59,410 nt of DNA from an uncultured Collinsella sp. (GCA_900541795.1 UQLC01000014.1:1-59410); one strand, 5' to 3'. Positions 49,601 through 58,287 are shown, counted from the stretch's first letter. Notes: generated by a model from the letters alone, not told the origin. Program-made: numbers and translations.

Positions 49601-51121
49601 TCGACGCCCGAGCTCGAGCTCGTGCAGATGGGCAGCTTCGGCTGCGGCCACGATGCGTATCTCACCGACGAGATCGCGCGCATGATGGGCGAGATGGGCT
49701 CCAAGGTTCCGATGATGATCAAGCTCGATGAGAGCGACGTCGCCGGTCCCATGGGCATTCGCGTGCGTTCGTTTATCGAGTCGGTCAACCGTCGTCGCGC
49801 GGAGGAGCGTGCCGAGGGCGCCCGGGTGCACGCGGTCCATCCGCTCGACGACCCGTATAAGGTCAAGTACACCAAGCGCGACCGGCACGACAAGATCGCG
49901 CTGGTCCCCAACACCTCCCATGCGTTCTGCAGGCTCATGACCGCGGCGATGCGCAATCAGGGCGTGCGCGCCGAGGCCCTTGATATCGGGCGCGAGGATG
50001 CCATCCGCCTGGGCAAACGCTATGTGCACAACGACATCTGCTTCCCCGCGCAAATCGTGATCGGCGAGGCGCTCGCGGCACTCGAGAGCGGTAAGTACGA
50101 CCCGCACGACGTCGCTGTGGTGACTGGCAAGTATATCGGCGACTGCCGCCTGACGCACTACATGCCCCTGCTGCGCCGCGCGCTCGACGACGCGGGATAC
50201 GACTATGTCCCGGTGCTCACCAACGACGACGTCGATGCCCACAATGCGCATCCGGGCTTCAAGCTCGGCCTTGGCCCGAGCATCCAGATCGCCTACGGTC
50301 TTCCCATGATCGATGCCCTCGAGGCCATGCTTAGGCGCATCCGTCCCTACGAGCTCGAGAAGGGCGCGGCGGACGCTGCGTTCGACCGCGCGCTCGATGA
50401 GGTTATCGAGGGCATGGAGCGCTCCGGGCTGAGAGGCCAGGCGACGGGCTTCAAACGCGCGCTTGCGATCATGGACGCCGTTCCGTACGACCGCTCGAAC
50501 CCGCATCCGACCGTTCTCATCGTGGGCGAGTACCTGCTCAATTTCCATCTCGGCGCCAACCACGAGATCGAGCGCTACCTCGAGGACAACGGGCTCGAGG
50601 TCATCGAGGCGCGCATGACCGACGTGATCCGCAAGACCTATTTCTACAAGCATGCGCAGTCGCGCGAGTTCCACGTCGACCTGTCGCTGCCCGAAAAGGC
50701 CTGGTACGCCACGGCGGACAACCTGTTCGAGCTCGCGCACGACCGTTGCGACCGCCTGGGCGCGGCGAGCCCGCTCTACGAGCCGCCGACGCGCATGCCC
50801 GAGCTCGTGCGCGCGAGCGATAAGATCCTGCACCATACGTTCGATGCGGGCGAGGGCGTGCTGATTCCGGCGGAGATCCTCGAGCACGCCAAGCGCGGCT
50901 GCCGCAACTTCGTGATCCTGCAGCCGTTCGGGTGTCTGCCCAACCATGTCGTGGGGCGCGGGCTCATCCATGCGCTCAAGGAGCAGTATCCCACGGCGCA
51001 GTTCCTGCCGCTCGACTACGATCCCGACGTGAGCTTCGCCAACGTGGAGAACCGTCTTCAGATGCTCATCATGAACGCCAAGGCGCAGGGGTGCGGTGAG
51101 GCGCATGGCGAGACCGCGTAA
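46682..51121 (+). CDS. Giant 2-hydroxyacyl-CoA dehydratase activase-related protein (BadF/HgdC + DUF2229)
   Basis: A 1,479-residue multidomain protein. Two ASKHA activase domains are present. The first (about residues 3-270) has LLVGLDVGSTTTKVYAM, CAIELGGQDAKMIFF and the cluster loop GSCAGGTGAFIDEMAK. The second (about 334-600) has LGIDSGSTTTKFALVD, VLDIGGQDMKAIWL and CSAGCGSFLEGFAKN. A Cys-rich segment (TCRRCNNRCQ near 625) precedes the DUF2229 region from about 722 (IGIPRVLEFWDTMPFWSTFF). The C-terminal third resembles dehydratase subunits, ending with LQPFGCLPNHVVGRG near 1412. Known activases are homodimers sharing one [4Fe-4S] cluster, so two fused copies could form one. Physiological role unknown. 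The start is preceded by GACGGAG. Confidence 0.88.
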   Translation: MALLVGLDVGSTTTKVYAMHEDMTEAWWGYRRHGACQTASVRAMLGELAERFPHESLRVAVTGSGARDIATALGASYVQEVVANALAISRFYPQTRCAIELGGQDAKMIFFRTNDKGDIEVADMRMNGSCAGGTGAFIDEMAKLMGVGTESGEFEQLASRGTTVHEVSGRCGVYAKTDIQPLLNEGIPTTDLALSALHAVARQTIGGLAQGIDIEPPVIFEGGTLAYNPTLVRVFREQLNLSDDQVIVPRDPQIMVARGAALSLTDMFASSQPIDLPDAFVRLDKLETVAPASGEGRLAQPFFATPAEQADFTARHGKETPAKGPDAYAPGETVRVALGIDSGSTTTKFALVDEAGELVDSFYASNNGRPLDVAQQGLVSLKNRWETAGVTLAIDAVGTTGYGEELFARAFHADYHTVETVAHARAACACVPDATFVLDIGGQDMKAIWLNHGVLTDIVVNEACSAGCGSFLEGFAKNLGIAVEDIATEAFSSKAPAVLGSRCTVFMNSSVVSEQRRGKGPGDIMAGLCRSIIENVFTKVIRVSNLNRLGDKVVVQGGTFRNDAVLRAFGQYLGKPVTRAPHPGLMGAIGIALLAREECRKGDAGTSFIGLDAVERFEHREFGGVTCRRCNNRCQRAVVAFGDGSLYVTGNRCPRGGAISWDELVREVPAAEELRPQGACEAQAPGTGRDRTAAAPNLFVDREKLLFESCPTVPVCGGRDVTIGIPRVLEFWDTMPFWSTFFSTLGFKVRVSGRSTKAMYERGLAHVTSDTVCFPAKLVHGHIRNLVDAGVDRIFMPIITTVPTENTASTSEWMCAVVKGYPYVMRNSDNPEERFGVPFDTPLFHWYDEGDRNRQLKAWCKETFDIDADLVAKATEQADRAQQTFENQLQLRGRQVLENVREDGGYAVVIASRPYHNDPLVNHGLPKLFSERGIPVLTPDAVPGVCNVDLSNSRIDIVNNYHARMLSCAVIVASTPELELVQMGSFGCGHDAYLTDEIARMMGEMGSKVPMMIKLDESDVAGPMGIRVRSFIESVNRRRAEERAEGARVHAVHPLDDPYKVKYTKRDRHDKIALVPNTSHAFCRLMTAAMRNQGVRAEALDIGREDAIRLGKRYVHNDICFPAQIVIGEALAALESGKYDPHDVAVVTGKYIGDCRLTHYMPLLRRALDDAGYDYVPVLTNDDVDAHNAHPGFKLGLGPSIQIAYGLPMIDALEAMLRRIRPYELEKGAADAAFDRALDEVIEGMERSGLRGQATGFKRALAIMDAVPYDRSNPHPTVLIVGEYLLNFHLGANHEIERYLEDNGLEVIEARMTDVIRKTYFYKHAQSREFHVDLSLPEKAWYATADNLFELAHDRCDRLGAASPLYEPPTRMPELVRASDKILHHTFDAGEGVLIPAEILEHAKRGCRNFVILQPFGCLPNHVVGRGLIHALKEQYPTAQFLPLDYDPDVSFANVENRLQMLIMNAKAQGCGEAHGETA

Positions 51122-51794
51122 GGACGCCGATGCGCCCGATGCACGCACCCGTATCATCGAGGCGTTTTGGGAGCTCATCGAGAACAACAGCATCTTCGAG
51201 CTGTCGGTTGGCGAGGTGACCCGCGCCGCCCAGTGCAATCGCGGAACGTTTTACTACTATTTTCACGATTTCGATGAACTCGTCGCCATCGCCATAGCCC
51301 AGCTGCTGCAGGATAACGAGCTCATCACCGATGCCCTCTGGCATTTTTCGAGCGAGGGCGACCTTTCGGCGTTCGACCGGCGCGACGTCCGCTGCCTGCT
51401 GCGGCGCATCGTCATCACCATGAGGGCGGGTGCCGCCGAGCAGGTCGTGCAGGGCATCCATACGATCATCATCGACCGCGTGAGAGAGATCGTCCACCCC
51501 GACGGAGAAGAGCTCAAGGCGGATTCGAGCTTTGCGGTGGGCTTTCTGGTCTCGGGCATCATGGACTTTGTGATGGCGGTCGGCTTTGCCCGGGAGGGCG
51601 GCGAGGAGATAGACCTCGAGCAGCTGGGGGACAGCGCGTGCGCGTACCTGAGGGCGGTCGCCATGCAGACGGTGGAAACGGTCGCGCAAGTCGAGGGCGT
51701 CGATACATCCGAGCTGCTCGAACGCGTCTCCAAGGAGGCCGATGCCTATCGCGCATCGCGTGCGACGAGTCCCGACGTGGTGAAAGACGCCTAG
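51105..51794 (+). CDS. TetR/AcrR-family transcriptional regulator
   Basis: A 229-residue protein. The N-terminal helix-turn-helix is clear: DARTRIIEAFWELIENNSIF, then LSVGEVTRAAQCNRGTFYYY and FHDFDELVAIAIAQLL. The C-terminal ligand domain has no recognised subfamily. The ATG at 51105, with GGTGAGG before it, lies inside the last codons of the giant activase gene (17-nt overlap), so the two are certainly one operon. The perfect palindrome ahead of the activase gene is the likely binding site, giving autoregulation. The inducer is unknown. Confidence 0.9.
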   Translation: MARPRKDADAPDARTRIIEAFWELIENNSIFELSVGEVTRAAQCNRGTFYYYFHDFDELVAIAIAQLLQDNELITDALWHFSSEGDLSAFDRRDVRCLLRRIVITMRAGAAEQVVQGIHTIIIDRVREIVHPDGEELKADSSFAVGFLVSGIMDFVMAVGFAREGGEEIDLEQLGDSACAYLRAVAMQTVETVAQVEGVDTSELLERVSKEADAYRASRATSPDVVKDA

Positions 51795-51930
51795 GGTTTC
51801 TCTTGCGGGGCGCCTGTCGCGCATCGCGCGGTGAGTCCCGCGATGCGGTCATAACCTGCATTCATGTGAGCCGGGTTTATAGATATTCCTCCAGCTGTTA
51901 ACATAGACAACCTGTGGGTAAAGAGACAAA

Positions 51931-51958
51931 AGCGCCGCCGACGGGCGGGCGTTTTGAT
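51931..51958 (+). terminator. Possible terminator between the TetR gene and clpC
   Basis: GCGCCGCC and GGGCGGGC form an imperfect stem, followed by GTTTTG. It lies about 30 nt before the clpC start, so the clpC promoter may be upstream of it and the hairpin may act as an attenuator. No CtsR-type operator is seen. Confidence 0.35.
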
Positions 51959-51986
51959 TTCGATGAACTCATGTAAGGAAACGAGC

Positions 51987-54629
51987 ATGTTAGATAGATT
52001 TACCGATCGAGCGCGCAAGGTCATGTCGATGGCCAAACAGGAGGCGCTCGATCTTCATTCAAATAAGGTGGGCACCGAGCACCTGCTGCTCGCGCTTGCC
52101 AAGGAGGACGAGGGCATTGCCGCCGAGGCACTGCGCTCGCTTGATATCTCCTACGACGACATCATGGACACCCTCAAGGAGGTCCAGACCACGGTTCCCG
52201 AGCCCAGTGAGGAGACCGAGGCGGCTAAGCTCGCCTTTACGCCGCTCGTCATTAGCGTTATGGAGCGTTCATTCCGCGTGGCGCGTGAGAATAACCAGAC
52301 CTACGTGTCGACCGAGCACTTGCTGATCGGCATCGTCGAAGAGGGCAACGGCATGGCCATGGACATCCTCATGCGCCTGGGTGTGTCGTCCGCCTCTATC
52401 AAAAAGGCTATCGAGAAACTCACTGCCAAGGACCAGGACAAGAAGCGTCCGCTCGCCGGCGCCGGTGCCGGGCGTCCCGGTGCGGGCCTGCCGTTCTTTA
52501 GCGGCTCGGATGCCTCTCAGCAAAAGGGGAGTGGCACCGACACGCTTAAGCAGTTCGCCACCAACCTTACGCAGAAGGCCCGCGACGGCGAGCTCGACCC
52601 CGTGATCGGTCGCGAAAAGGAAGTCCAGCGCATGATGGAGATCCTTTCGCGCCGCACCAAGAACAACCCGCTTATCTTGGGCGACCCCGGCGTGGGCAAG
52701 ACGGCCATCGTCGAGGGCCTGGCGCAGCAGATCGCTGCCGGCAACGTGCCCGAGAACCTCATGAACCAGAACATCTGGACGCTCGACCTGCCGGGCCTCG
52801 TGGCGGGCGCCAAGTATCGCGGTGAGTTTGAGGAGCGTCTCAAGAACGTGATCCAGGAGGCCACCGAAGCCGACGACGTCATCCTGTTTATCGACGAGAT
52901 GCACACCATCATCGGTGCCGGTTCTGCCGAGGGTTCCATCGACGCGAGCTCCATGCTCAAGCCCGTGCTCGCGCGCGGTGCCTTCCAGATTATCGGCGCC
53001 ACCACGGCCGAGGAATTCCGCAAGTACCTCACCAAGGACCCGGCCTTTGAGCGTCGCTTCCAGACCATCGATGTCGAGGAGCCGAGCGTCGAGGACACGG
53101 TCAAGATCCTGACTGCGCTCAAGCCGCGCTACGAGGAGCACCACCATGTGCGCTATACGCAGGGTGCTATCGAGGCCGCCGCGAACCTTTCCAACCGCTA
53201 CATCCAGGATCGCTTCCTGCCCGATAAGGCCATCGACCTCATCGACGAGGCCGGTGCCCGCGCTCGCATCGCTGCGAATCGCGCGCCCGAGCCGGTGCGC
53301 GAGGCCGAGCATCGCATCGAGGAGCTCAAGGCCGCCGCGCAGGAGGCCACCGAGAGCGACGACATGAACAAGGCCGCCGAGATCACCGAGCAGCAGAAGG
53401 CCGCCGAGATTGAACTCGCCGAGGCCAAGGCCGCCTGGACCGCCGAGCTCGACGCCAGCCCGCTCACCATCGATGTGAGTCAGATCGCCGATATCGTGTC
53501 CGTGACTTCGGGCGTGCCGGTGTCCTCGCTTACCGAGAGCGAGAGCCGTCGCCTGCTGCAAGCCGAAAGCGTGCTCAAGACGCGCATCATCGGTCAGGAT
53601 GAGGCTGTCGAGGCAGTTGCCAAGGCCGTGCGCCGCAGCCGTTCGCCGCTCAAGGACCCGCGTCGCCCCGGCGGCAGCTTTATCTTCCTGGGTCCCACCG
53701 GCACGGGCAAGACCGAGCTCGCCAAGACGCTCGCCGAGTACCTCTTTGGCAGCAAGGATGCACTCATCAGCTTCGACATGTCCGAGTTCGGTAGCGAGTT
53801 CGAGGTCTCCAAGCTCATCGGTAGCCCTCCGGGTTACGTCGGTCACGACGAGGGCGGCCAGCTCACCAAGGCCGTTCGTCGCCACCCGTACTCGGTCGTG
53901 CTGTTCGACGAGATCGAGAAGGCGCACCCCGATATCTTCAACATCTTGCTGCAGGTGCTGGAGGAGGGCCGCCTGACCGATAGCCAGGGCAAGACGGTCG
54001 ACTTCCGCAACACCGTGATCATCATGACGTCCAACGTGGGCGCTCGCGAGATTGCGCAGGATGCGAGCGTTGGCTTTGGCACCACCGGCGAGCAAGGTCT
54101 CACGTCGAGTGAGATCCGTGGTCGCGCGATGGGCGAGCTCAAGCGCCTGTTCCGCCCCGAGCTGCTCAACCGTATCGACGACATCGTGGTGTTCCAGAAG
54201 CTCTCGGGCGAGAATCTCACCAAGATCGCGCACCTGCTGGTGGGCGACCTGCGTCAGCGTTTGATTGCCAACGGCATGAACATCAAGCTCACCGATGCGG
54301 CCTATGACAAGATCGTGGCCGAGGGCACCGACCTCACCAACGGTGCGCGTCCGCTGCGCCGTGCTATTCAAAAGCTTATCGAGGACCCGCTGTCCGAGGA
54401 GCTTCTGGCCGGCGAGTGGGGCGAGGGCGATACCGTCCTGTGCGACGTGGCCGATGGCAAGTTTGTCTTTAGCCACGGCACGGGCGAGATCCCGGCACCG
54501 CGTCCGGCGGGCACGCTCGGTGGCGATACCGCCCCGGCGGCACCGCACACCGGCAACGTCGCGCCCGTGAGCGGCGGCGTGACCTCGGGCCCCGGCGGCA
54601 TGATGCAAGCCGGTTCCGGCGCGCTGTAG
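51987..54629 (+). CDS. clpC: ATP-dependent Clp protease ATPase subunit ClpC
   Basis: An 880-residue AAA+ unfoldase. Two Clp-N repeats lie at residues 1-145 (FTDRARKVMSMAKQEALDL and YVSTEHLLIGIVEEGNG). Walker A of the first ring (GDPGVGKT) is near residue 232. A middle coiled-coil of about 55 residues, shorter than in ClpB, carries EITEQQKAAEIELAEAKAAW. Walker A of the second ring (GPTGTGKT) is near residue 569. The ClpP-docking loop VGF near residue 695 shows it works with ClpP, not as a ClpB disaggregase. The C-terminal 45 residues are Pro/Gly/Ala-rich. The ATG at 51987 follows TAAGGAAA. Confidence 0.93.
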   Translation: MLDRFTDRARKVMSMAKQEALDLHSNKVGTEHLLLALAKEDEGIAAEALRSLDISYDDIMDTLKEVQTTVPEPSEETEAAKLAFTPLVISVMERSFRVARENNQTYVSTEHLLIGIVEEGNGMAMDILMRLGVSSASIKKAIEKLTAKDQDKKRPLAGAGAGRPGAGLPFFSGSDASQQKGSGTDTLKQFATNLTQKARDGELDPVIGREKEVQRMMEILSRRTKNNPLILGDPGVGKTAIVEGLAQQIAAGNVPENLMNQNIWTLDLPGLVAGAKYRGEFEERLKNVIQEATEADDVILFIDEMHTIIGAGSAEGSIDASSMLKPVLARGAFQIIGATTAEEFRKYLTKDPAFERRFQTIDVEEPSVEDTVKILTALKPRYEEHHHVRYTQGAIEAAANLSNRYIQDRFLPDKAIDLIDEAGARARIAANRAPEPVREAEHRIEELKAAAQEATESDDMNKAAEITEQQKAAEIELAEAKAAWTAELDASPLTIDVSQIADIVSVTSGVPVSSLTESESRRLLQAESVLKTRIIGQDEAVEAVAKAVRRSRSPLKDPRRPGGSFIFLGPTGTGKTELAKTLAEYLFGSKDALISFDMSEFGSEFEVSKLIGSPPGYVGHDEGGQLTKAVRRHPYSVVLFDEIEKAHPDIFNILLQVLEEGRLTDSQGKTVDFRNTVIIMTSNVGAREIAQDASVGFGTTGEQGLTSSEIRGRAMGELKRLFRPELLNRIDDIVVFQKLSGENLTKIAHLLVGDLRQRLIANGMNIKLTDAAYDKIVAEGTDLTNGARPLRRAIQKLIEDPLSEELLAGEWGEGDTVLCDVADGKFVFSHGTGEIPAPRPAGTLGGDTAPAAPHTGNVAPVSGGVTSGPGGMMQAGSGAL

Positions 54630-54654
54630 GGTGTGGCGACAATTTGATCTGTGC

Positions 54655-54690
54655 AATCGAGGCGCTCTGGCAAGGGCGCCTCGATTTGTA
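54655..54690 (+). terminator. Terminator after clpC
   Basis: AATCGAGGCGC (54655-54665) pairs perfectly with GCGCCTCGATT (54676-54686), followed by TGTAG. Confidence 0.75.
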
Positions 54691-54842
54691 GAGCTGCGAA
54701 GTTGTGACCGTTACGCTATGCGGTCCGCCGTTAGCCGATGATGCGAGGGCGCTCGGCGTTTTCGACTGGTTTATGCACGCAAAGTCTGGGAATATACAAG
54801 TCGCATGTCTTACTGTCTAACCAGTTGCGCCAAGGAGGCACC

Positions 54843-56300
54843 ATGGACTACAAGATTACCGGCTACGAGCCCGCCCAGCTGTTCCATTTCTTTGAGGAGA
54901 TCAGCGCGATCCCCCGTGGGTCTGGCAACGAGAAGGGCATCAGCGATTTCCTGGTCGCGTTTGCCAAGGAGCGCGGCCTCGACGTGTATCAGGACGAGGT
55001 CTACAACGTCATCATTCGCAAGCCCGCATCTGCCGGCGCCGAGAATGCCCCGACCGTGATGCTGCAGGGCCACATCGACATGGTGTGCGACAAGCTGGGC
55101 TCCGTTGAGCACGACTTTACGACCGATGGTATCGACCTGGTCGTCAAGGATGGCGTCCTCACCGCTAACGGTACCACGCTGGGCGCCGACAACGGTATCG
55201 CCGTCGCTCTGATGCTCACCGTGCTCAACGACGATTCGATTGCTCATCCGGCCCTCGAGTGCGTGTTCACCACCGACGAGGAGACTGGCCTGGTTGGCGC
55301 CGAGACGCTCGACAAGTCCCAGATTAGCGCCCGCACCATGATCAACCTCGATTCCGAGGAGGAGGGCGTGGCCACCGTCAGCTGCGCCGGCGGTGTCGTC
55401 GTTACCTACACCTGCCCGATCGTGCGCGAGCACAAGACCGGCAGCACCCTTACGCTCGAGATCTCCGGCCTGCTGGGTGGTCACTCCGGCGCCGACATCC
55501 ACCTGGAGCGCGGCAACGGCAACCTCATCATGGCCCGCATCATCGACCGCCTGATGGTCGCCGGCGAGCCCGCCATCGTCAGCTTTAACGGCGGCACTAA
55601 GGACAACGCCATCAACCGTGAGTGCAAGGCTGTTCTGGTTTACGCCGACCACGCTGCCGCCGAGGCAGCGGCCGAGATCGCAAAGGGCATCATTGCCGAC
55701 GTCACTGCCGAGCTCGAGGTCTTCGACCCCGGCTTTACCTGCACCGTCGAGATTGCCGACGACGCCGAGGTCGAGGCCATGGACCAGAAGTCCGCGCTTG
55801 CCCTCATCCGCGCCCTGCGTCTTGCCCCTAACGGCGTGATTCGCCGCAACGTCGCCACCGACGGCTCCGTCGAGGTTTCCTCCAACATCGGCGTGGTTGC
55901 CACCTCTGACGACCAGGTCAAGATCATGCTGTCCCCGCGCTCCTCGATCACCTCGCTGCAGAACGAGTTCAAGGACCGCCTGCAGACGCTGGCCGATGTC
56001 CTGGGCTTCGACGCCAAGTTTGAGTTCGAGTATCCCGGCTGGAGCTATGCTGAGCATTCGCCGGTCCGCGACGTCTTTGTCGAGAGCTATCGCGAGCTCT
56101 TTGGCTCCGAGCTGCGCATCGAGTCCATCCACGCCGGCCTTGAGTGCGGCCTGTTTGCCGAGGCCCTGCACGGCCTGGACGCCATCGCCGTGGGCCCGAC
56201 GCTCTCCGATGTCCACACCCCGGACGAGAGCATGGAGCTCGCTTCTGCCGAGCGCTTCTACGAGCTGCTCATCGACGTGCTCAAGCGCCTCGCTGCGTAA
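54843..56300 (+). CDS. pepD: Aminoacyl-histidine dipeptidase (M20C, PepD)
   Basis: A 485-residue dizinc dipeptidase that cleaves Xaa-His (carnosine-like) and other dipeptides. VMLQGHIDMVCDK, TLGADNGIAVAL, FTTDEETGLVGAE and the substrate-domain SGLLGGHSGADIHLERGNGN are intact. Near the C-terminus, ESIHAGLECGLFAEAL and GPTLSDVHTPDESM supply further ligands. The ATG at 54843 follows AAGGAGG; an in-frame ATG at 54738 has no ribosome site. It is monocistronic, with terminators on both sides. Confidence 0.95.
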   Translation: MDYKITGYEPAQLFHFFEEISAIPRGSGNEKGISDFLVAFAKERGLDVYQDEVYNVIIRKPASAGAENAPTVMLQGHIDMVCDKLGSVEHDFTTDGIDLVVKDGVLTANGTTLGADNGIAVALMLTVLNDDSIAHPALECVFTTDEETGLVGAETLDKSQISARTMINLDSEEEGVATVSCAGGVVVTYTCPIVREHKTGSTLTLEISGLLGGHSGADIHLERGNGNLIMARIIDRLMVAGEPAIVSFNGGTKDNAINRECKAVLVYADHAAAEAAAEIAKGIIADVTAELEVFDPGFTCTVEIADDAEVEAMDQKSALALIRALRLAPNGVIRRNVATDGSVEVSSNIGVVATSDDQVKIMLSPRSSITSLQNEFKDRLQTLADVLGFDAKFEFEYPGWSYAEHSPVRDVFVESYRELFGSELRIESIHAGLECGLFAEALHGLDAIAVGPTLSDVHTPDESMELASAERFYELLIDVLKRLAA

Positions 56301-56355
56301 AGGTTGCGCTAGCAGCAGTCCGGGCTACGTGCCGGTGGATTGCAAATGACATTAT

Positions 56356-56400
56356 GAGAGGGGGCATCCGAGCTTTTGCGACGGGTGCCCCTCTCTTCTT
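56356..56400. terminator. Terminator between convergent pepD and hipA
   Basis: GAGAGGGGGCATCC (56356-56369) pairs with GGGTGCCCCTCTC (56383-56395, one mismatch), followed by TTCTTTT. It can serve pepD; for hipA the opposite strand has only a short T-run. Confidence 0.75.
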
Positions 56401-56425
56401 TTAAGAAATGGGAAATTGTGGCCAC

Positions 56426-57730
56426 CTAGCCCATATCCGCCCTGATGAGGTCGAGGGTTCGCTGGCAGTTTTCGCGGACGGGGCCGAGCATATGCTCTCG
56501 CAGGTCCGCCATGCCGGGCAGGTCGGCGTATTCATCCATGACCTCTTCCATGCAAATGGGCACCTCGTAGGCGAGGTCCATCATGGTCGTAAAGCAAAAC
56601 TTCTCGGATAGCCCGGCATCGGTGAGTGCCGCCTCCAGCGCGGGGTCGCCCATACCGTGGTATCGGCGGATAGCGCCTGGACCGATGCGCCCCACACGAT
56701 TTTCGCCGCCAACGCTCATGGCGAGGCGCGCTCGGCGGCGCATGCGTTCGTATGCCAGCCCCGATGCAACGTCATACATACGGGCCATCATAGCTGTGTC
56801 GCCGTTTCCAAGAAGCAGGGAATAGTTCTTCGCATGCGCGTCCGGTGCGCCGATGATGGCGTTAAAGAAAAGAATCTGCGTAAACAGATACAGGTTAAGT
56901 TGATGATGACTCGTATTTACGAGGAGCTCCTGAATATCGCGTGTGGTCGGGCCGCCGTCTGCCGTGTACTTTTGGGCGGGCATCACCCCAAGTGCCTGAC
57001 AGAGGTCTTCTTGATGTAGACGCCTGATCGTTCCGTCTTTGACTTTCACGCGGTCATAGCGCTCAACAATGAGGGCAGGTTCGTCCTCAAACATTCGATA
57101 TTCGACGTTTGCCGTTGCGATACCGGCGCGCTGGGCGCTTTTCATGCAGACAAACTCATTGAGAGCCTCGAGTTTAAATCCGATAACGCCATTTTTTAAA
57201 ATATGCGTCGTGGGCGAGGAGCCCATGCATTCGCACCAGCGGCCGTTTATGAACGCGAGCGCGAACTTGCCCTGGTTGCCTCCAAGTGACCAACTTTCAT
57301 CTAGACCCATCCACGATGCATCGCGGTCATCTCTGATCGACTTGAGACGGAGAGCAATTTCGTGGTCGTCTATAGGGCGGTATTCGCCAACGCGATGCAG
57401 GACGGCGTCGGCATCTTCTTCGGCACAAAACTGCACTCCGCCCGGACAGTCGAGTCCGATATGGCTGAGCAACGCAACGGGATTGTTGGGCCTAACGTCG
57501 AATTCGGCGGCAATCGCTTTTCGTTGGTCTTCGCTGTCGGGTAGAAGGCCAAACAGGTACGGATTCATGACCTGTTGTCCGTATGTGCGATTCGATACGG
57601 GTATGTTGGTCGATAGGGCTGGCCCGTCATAGTCATGATCGTAGGTAAAGCTGATAAGACCGTTCTCATCTTGCGTGAGCGTTCCCGCAGGCACGCCGCA
57701 AATAATGGTCCGAAGTGATGTTCTGGCCAT
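56426..57730 (-). CDS. hipA: HipA-family serine/threonine kinase toxin
   Basis: A 434-residue protein. The N-terminal couple-HipA domain (about residues 1-110, with NPYLFGLLPDSEDQRKAIAA) precedes the HipA-C kinase domain. That domain has the nucleotide loop SLGGNQGKFALAF near residue 147, the catalytic NAIIGAPDAHAKNYSLLL near residue 290 and the metal-binding YDVASGLAY. In E. coli HipA phosphorylates glutamyl-tRNA synthetase and causes growth arrest and persistence. The ATG at 57730 lies 3 nt after the hipB stop codon, so the pair is co-translated. Key kinase residues look intact, so it is probably active. Confidence 0.93.
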   Translation of the reverse strand: MARTSLRTIICGVPAGTLTQDENGLISFTYDHDYDGPALSTNIPVSNRTYGQQVMNPYLFGLLPDSEDQRKAIAAEFDVRPNNPVALLSHIGLDCPGGVQFCAEEDADAVLHRVGEYRPIDDHEIALRLKSIRDDRDASWMGLDESWSLGGNQGKFALAFINGRWCECMGSSPTTHILKNGVIGFKLEALNEFVCMKSAQRAGIATANVEYRMFEDEPALIVERYDRVKVKDGTIRRLHQEDLCQALGVMPAQKYTADGGPTTRDIQELLVNTSHHQLNLYLFTQILFFNAIIGAPDAHAKNYSLLLGNGDTAMMARMYDVASGLAYERMRRRARLAMSVGGENRVGRIGPGAIRRYHGMGDPALEAALTDAGLSEKFCFTTMMDLAYEVPICMEEVMDEYADLPGMADLREHMLGPVRENCQRTLDLIRADMG

Positions 57731-57733
57731 TGG

Positions 57734-58204
57734 CTATTTCCCTTCGGGCTTGGTTTGGCTAGATGCGTTTGCGGCAATCGAGACTCCGAGATTGGACATG
57801 GCGAAATCGGCGAAGACCTCGTCGTAGAGTGCGGATGTAAAGGGGACATCTGCAAGAGCCGGAATGGCGGTACTACGACGGTTGCGATGATGAGGACGTT
57901 GAGCGTGATGGCGCCTAGGGATGCTGCGAGGCAGCGGATTGGCATGCGGGGCGTCGACTGGTCGCTCGTTTTTCGCTTCGCCGATATCCCCTTGAGCGGC
58001 GAGTGCCAGTCCAAGAGCATTGAAAATCGTCAGCAACTTATCGAGCCGAATACCCGTAGCGTCGCCCAGCTCGAGCGATGCGAGCAGGCGCTCCGAAACA
58101 CCGGCTTTTTTAGCGAGGGCCGCACGGGTGATTCCCTGCGACTCGCGTGCCTGGCGCACGTAGATGCCAGCTTGGCGCGGTGTGGTGATGGGAAGAGTAT
58201 CCAC
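57734..58204 (-). CDS. hipB: HipB-like antitoxin with XRE helix-turn-helix
   Basis: A 156-residue protein. Residues 11-68 form an XRE-type DNA-binding domain (VRQARESQGITRAALAKKAG, then SERLLASLELGDATGIRLDK). The rest is an Arg/His/Pro-rich stretch (about 85-115) and a tail with DEVFADFAMSNLGVSIAANA. That tail is longer than in E. coli HipB (88 residues). It should neutralise HipA and repress the operon. The start is a GTG at 58204 with AGGAGAT before it; the ribosome site is only a few bases from the operator. The Arg-rich middle is odd and might hide a compensated frameshift. Confidence 0.85.
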   Translation of the reverse strand: MDTLPITTPRQAGIYVRQARESQGITRAALAKKAGVSERLLASLELGDATGIRLDKLLTIFNALGLALAAQGDIGEAKNERPVDAPHANPLPRSIPRRHHAQRPHHRNRRSTAIPALADVPFTSALYDEVFADFAMSNLGVSIAANASSQTKPEGK

Positions 58205-58217
58205 GGCGATCTCCTAA

Positions 58218-58287
58218 CGTGCAGACTTTTGCATATCAGTATGACATGCAAAAGTCTGCACGAAAAGGCCTCATGCAAAACTCTGCA
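58218..58287. promoter_or_regulatory. hipBA operator: three copies of a 14-bp site
   Basis: CGTGCAGACTTTTGCAT (58218-58234) is an exact complement of ATGCAAAAGTCTGCACG (58246-58262), with an 11-nt spacer. The motif TGCAAAAGTCTGCA therefore occurs twice in opposite directions, and a third time with one change (TGCAAAACTCTGCA) at 58274-58287. All are in the 128 nt between hipB and the end of mntP. They are the natural binding sites for HipB. Confidence 0.8.

Noticed and set aside
46682..51121. Possibility that the 1,479-residue frame is several genes fused by error
   Set aside because: It is one continuous frame with consistent codon use, and proteins of this size and domain order are known in anaerobes.
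51795..51986. CtsR operator before clpC
   Set aside because: No tandem GGTCAAA heptads are seen.
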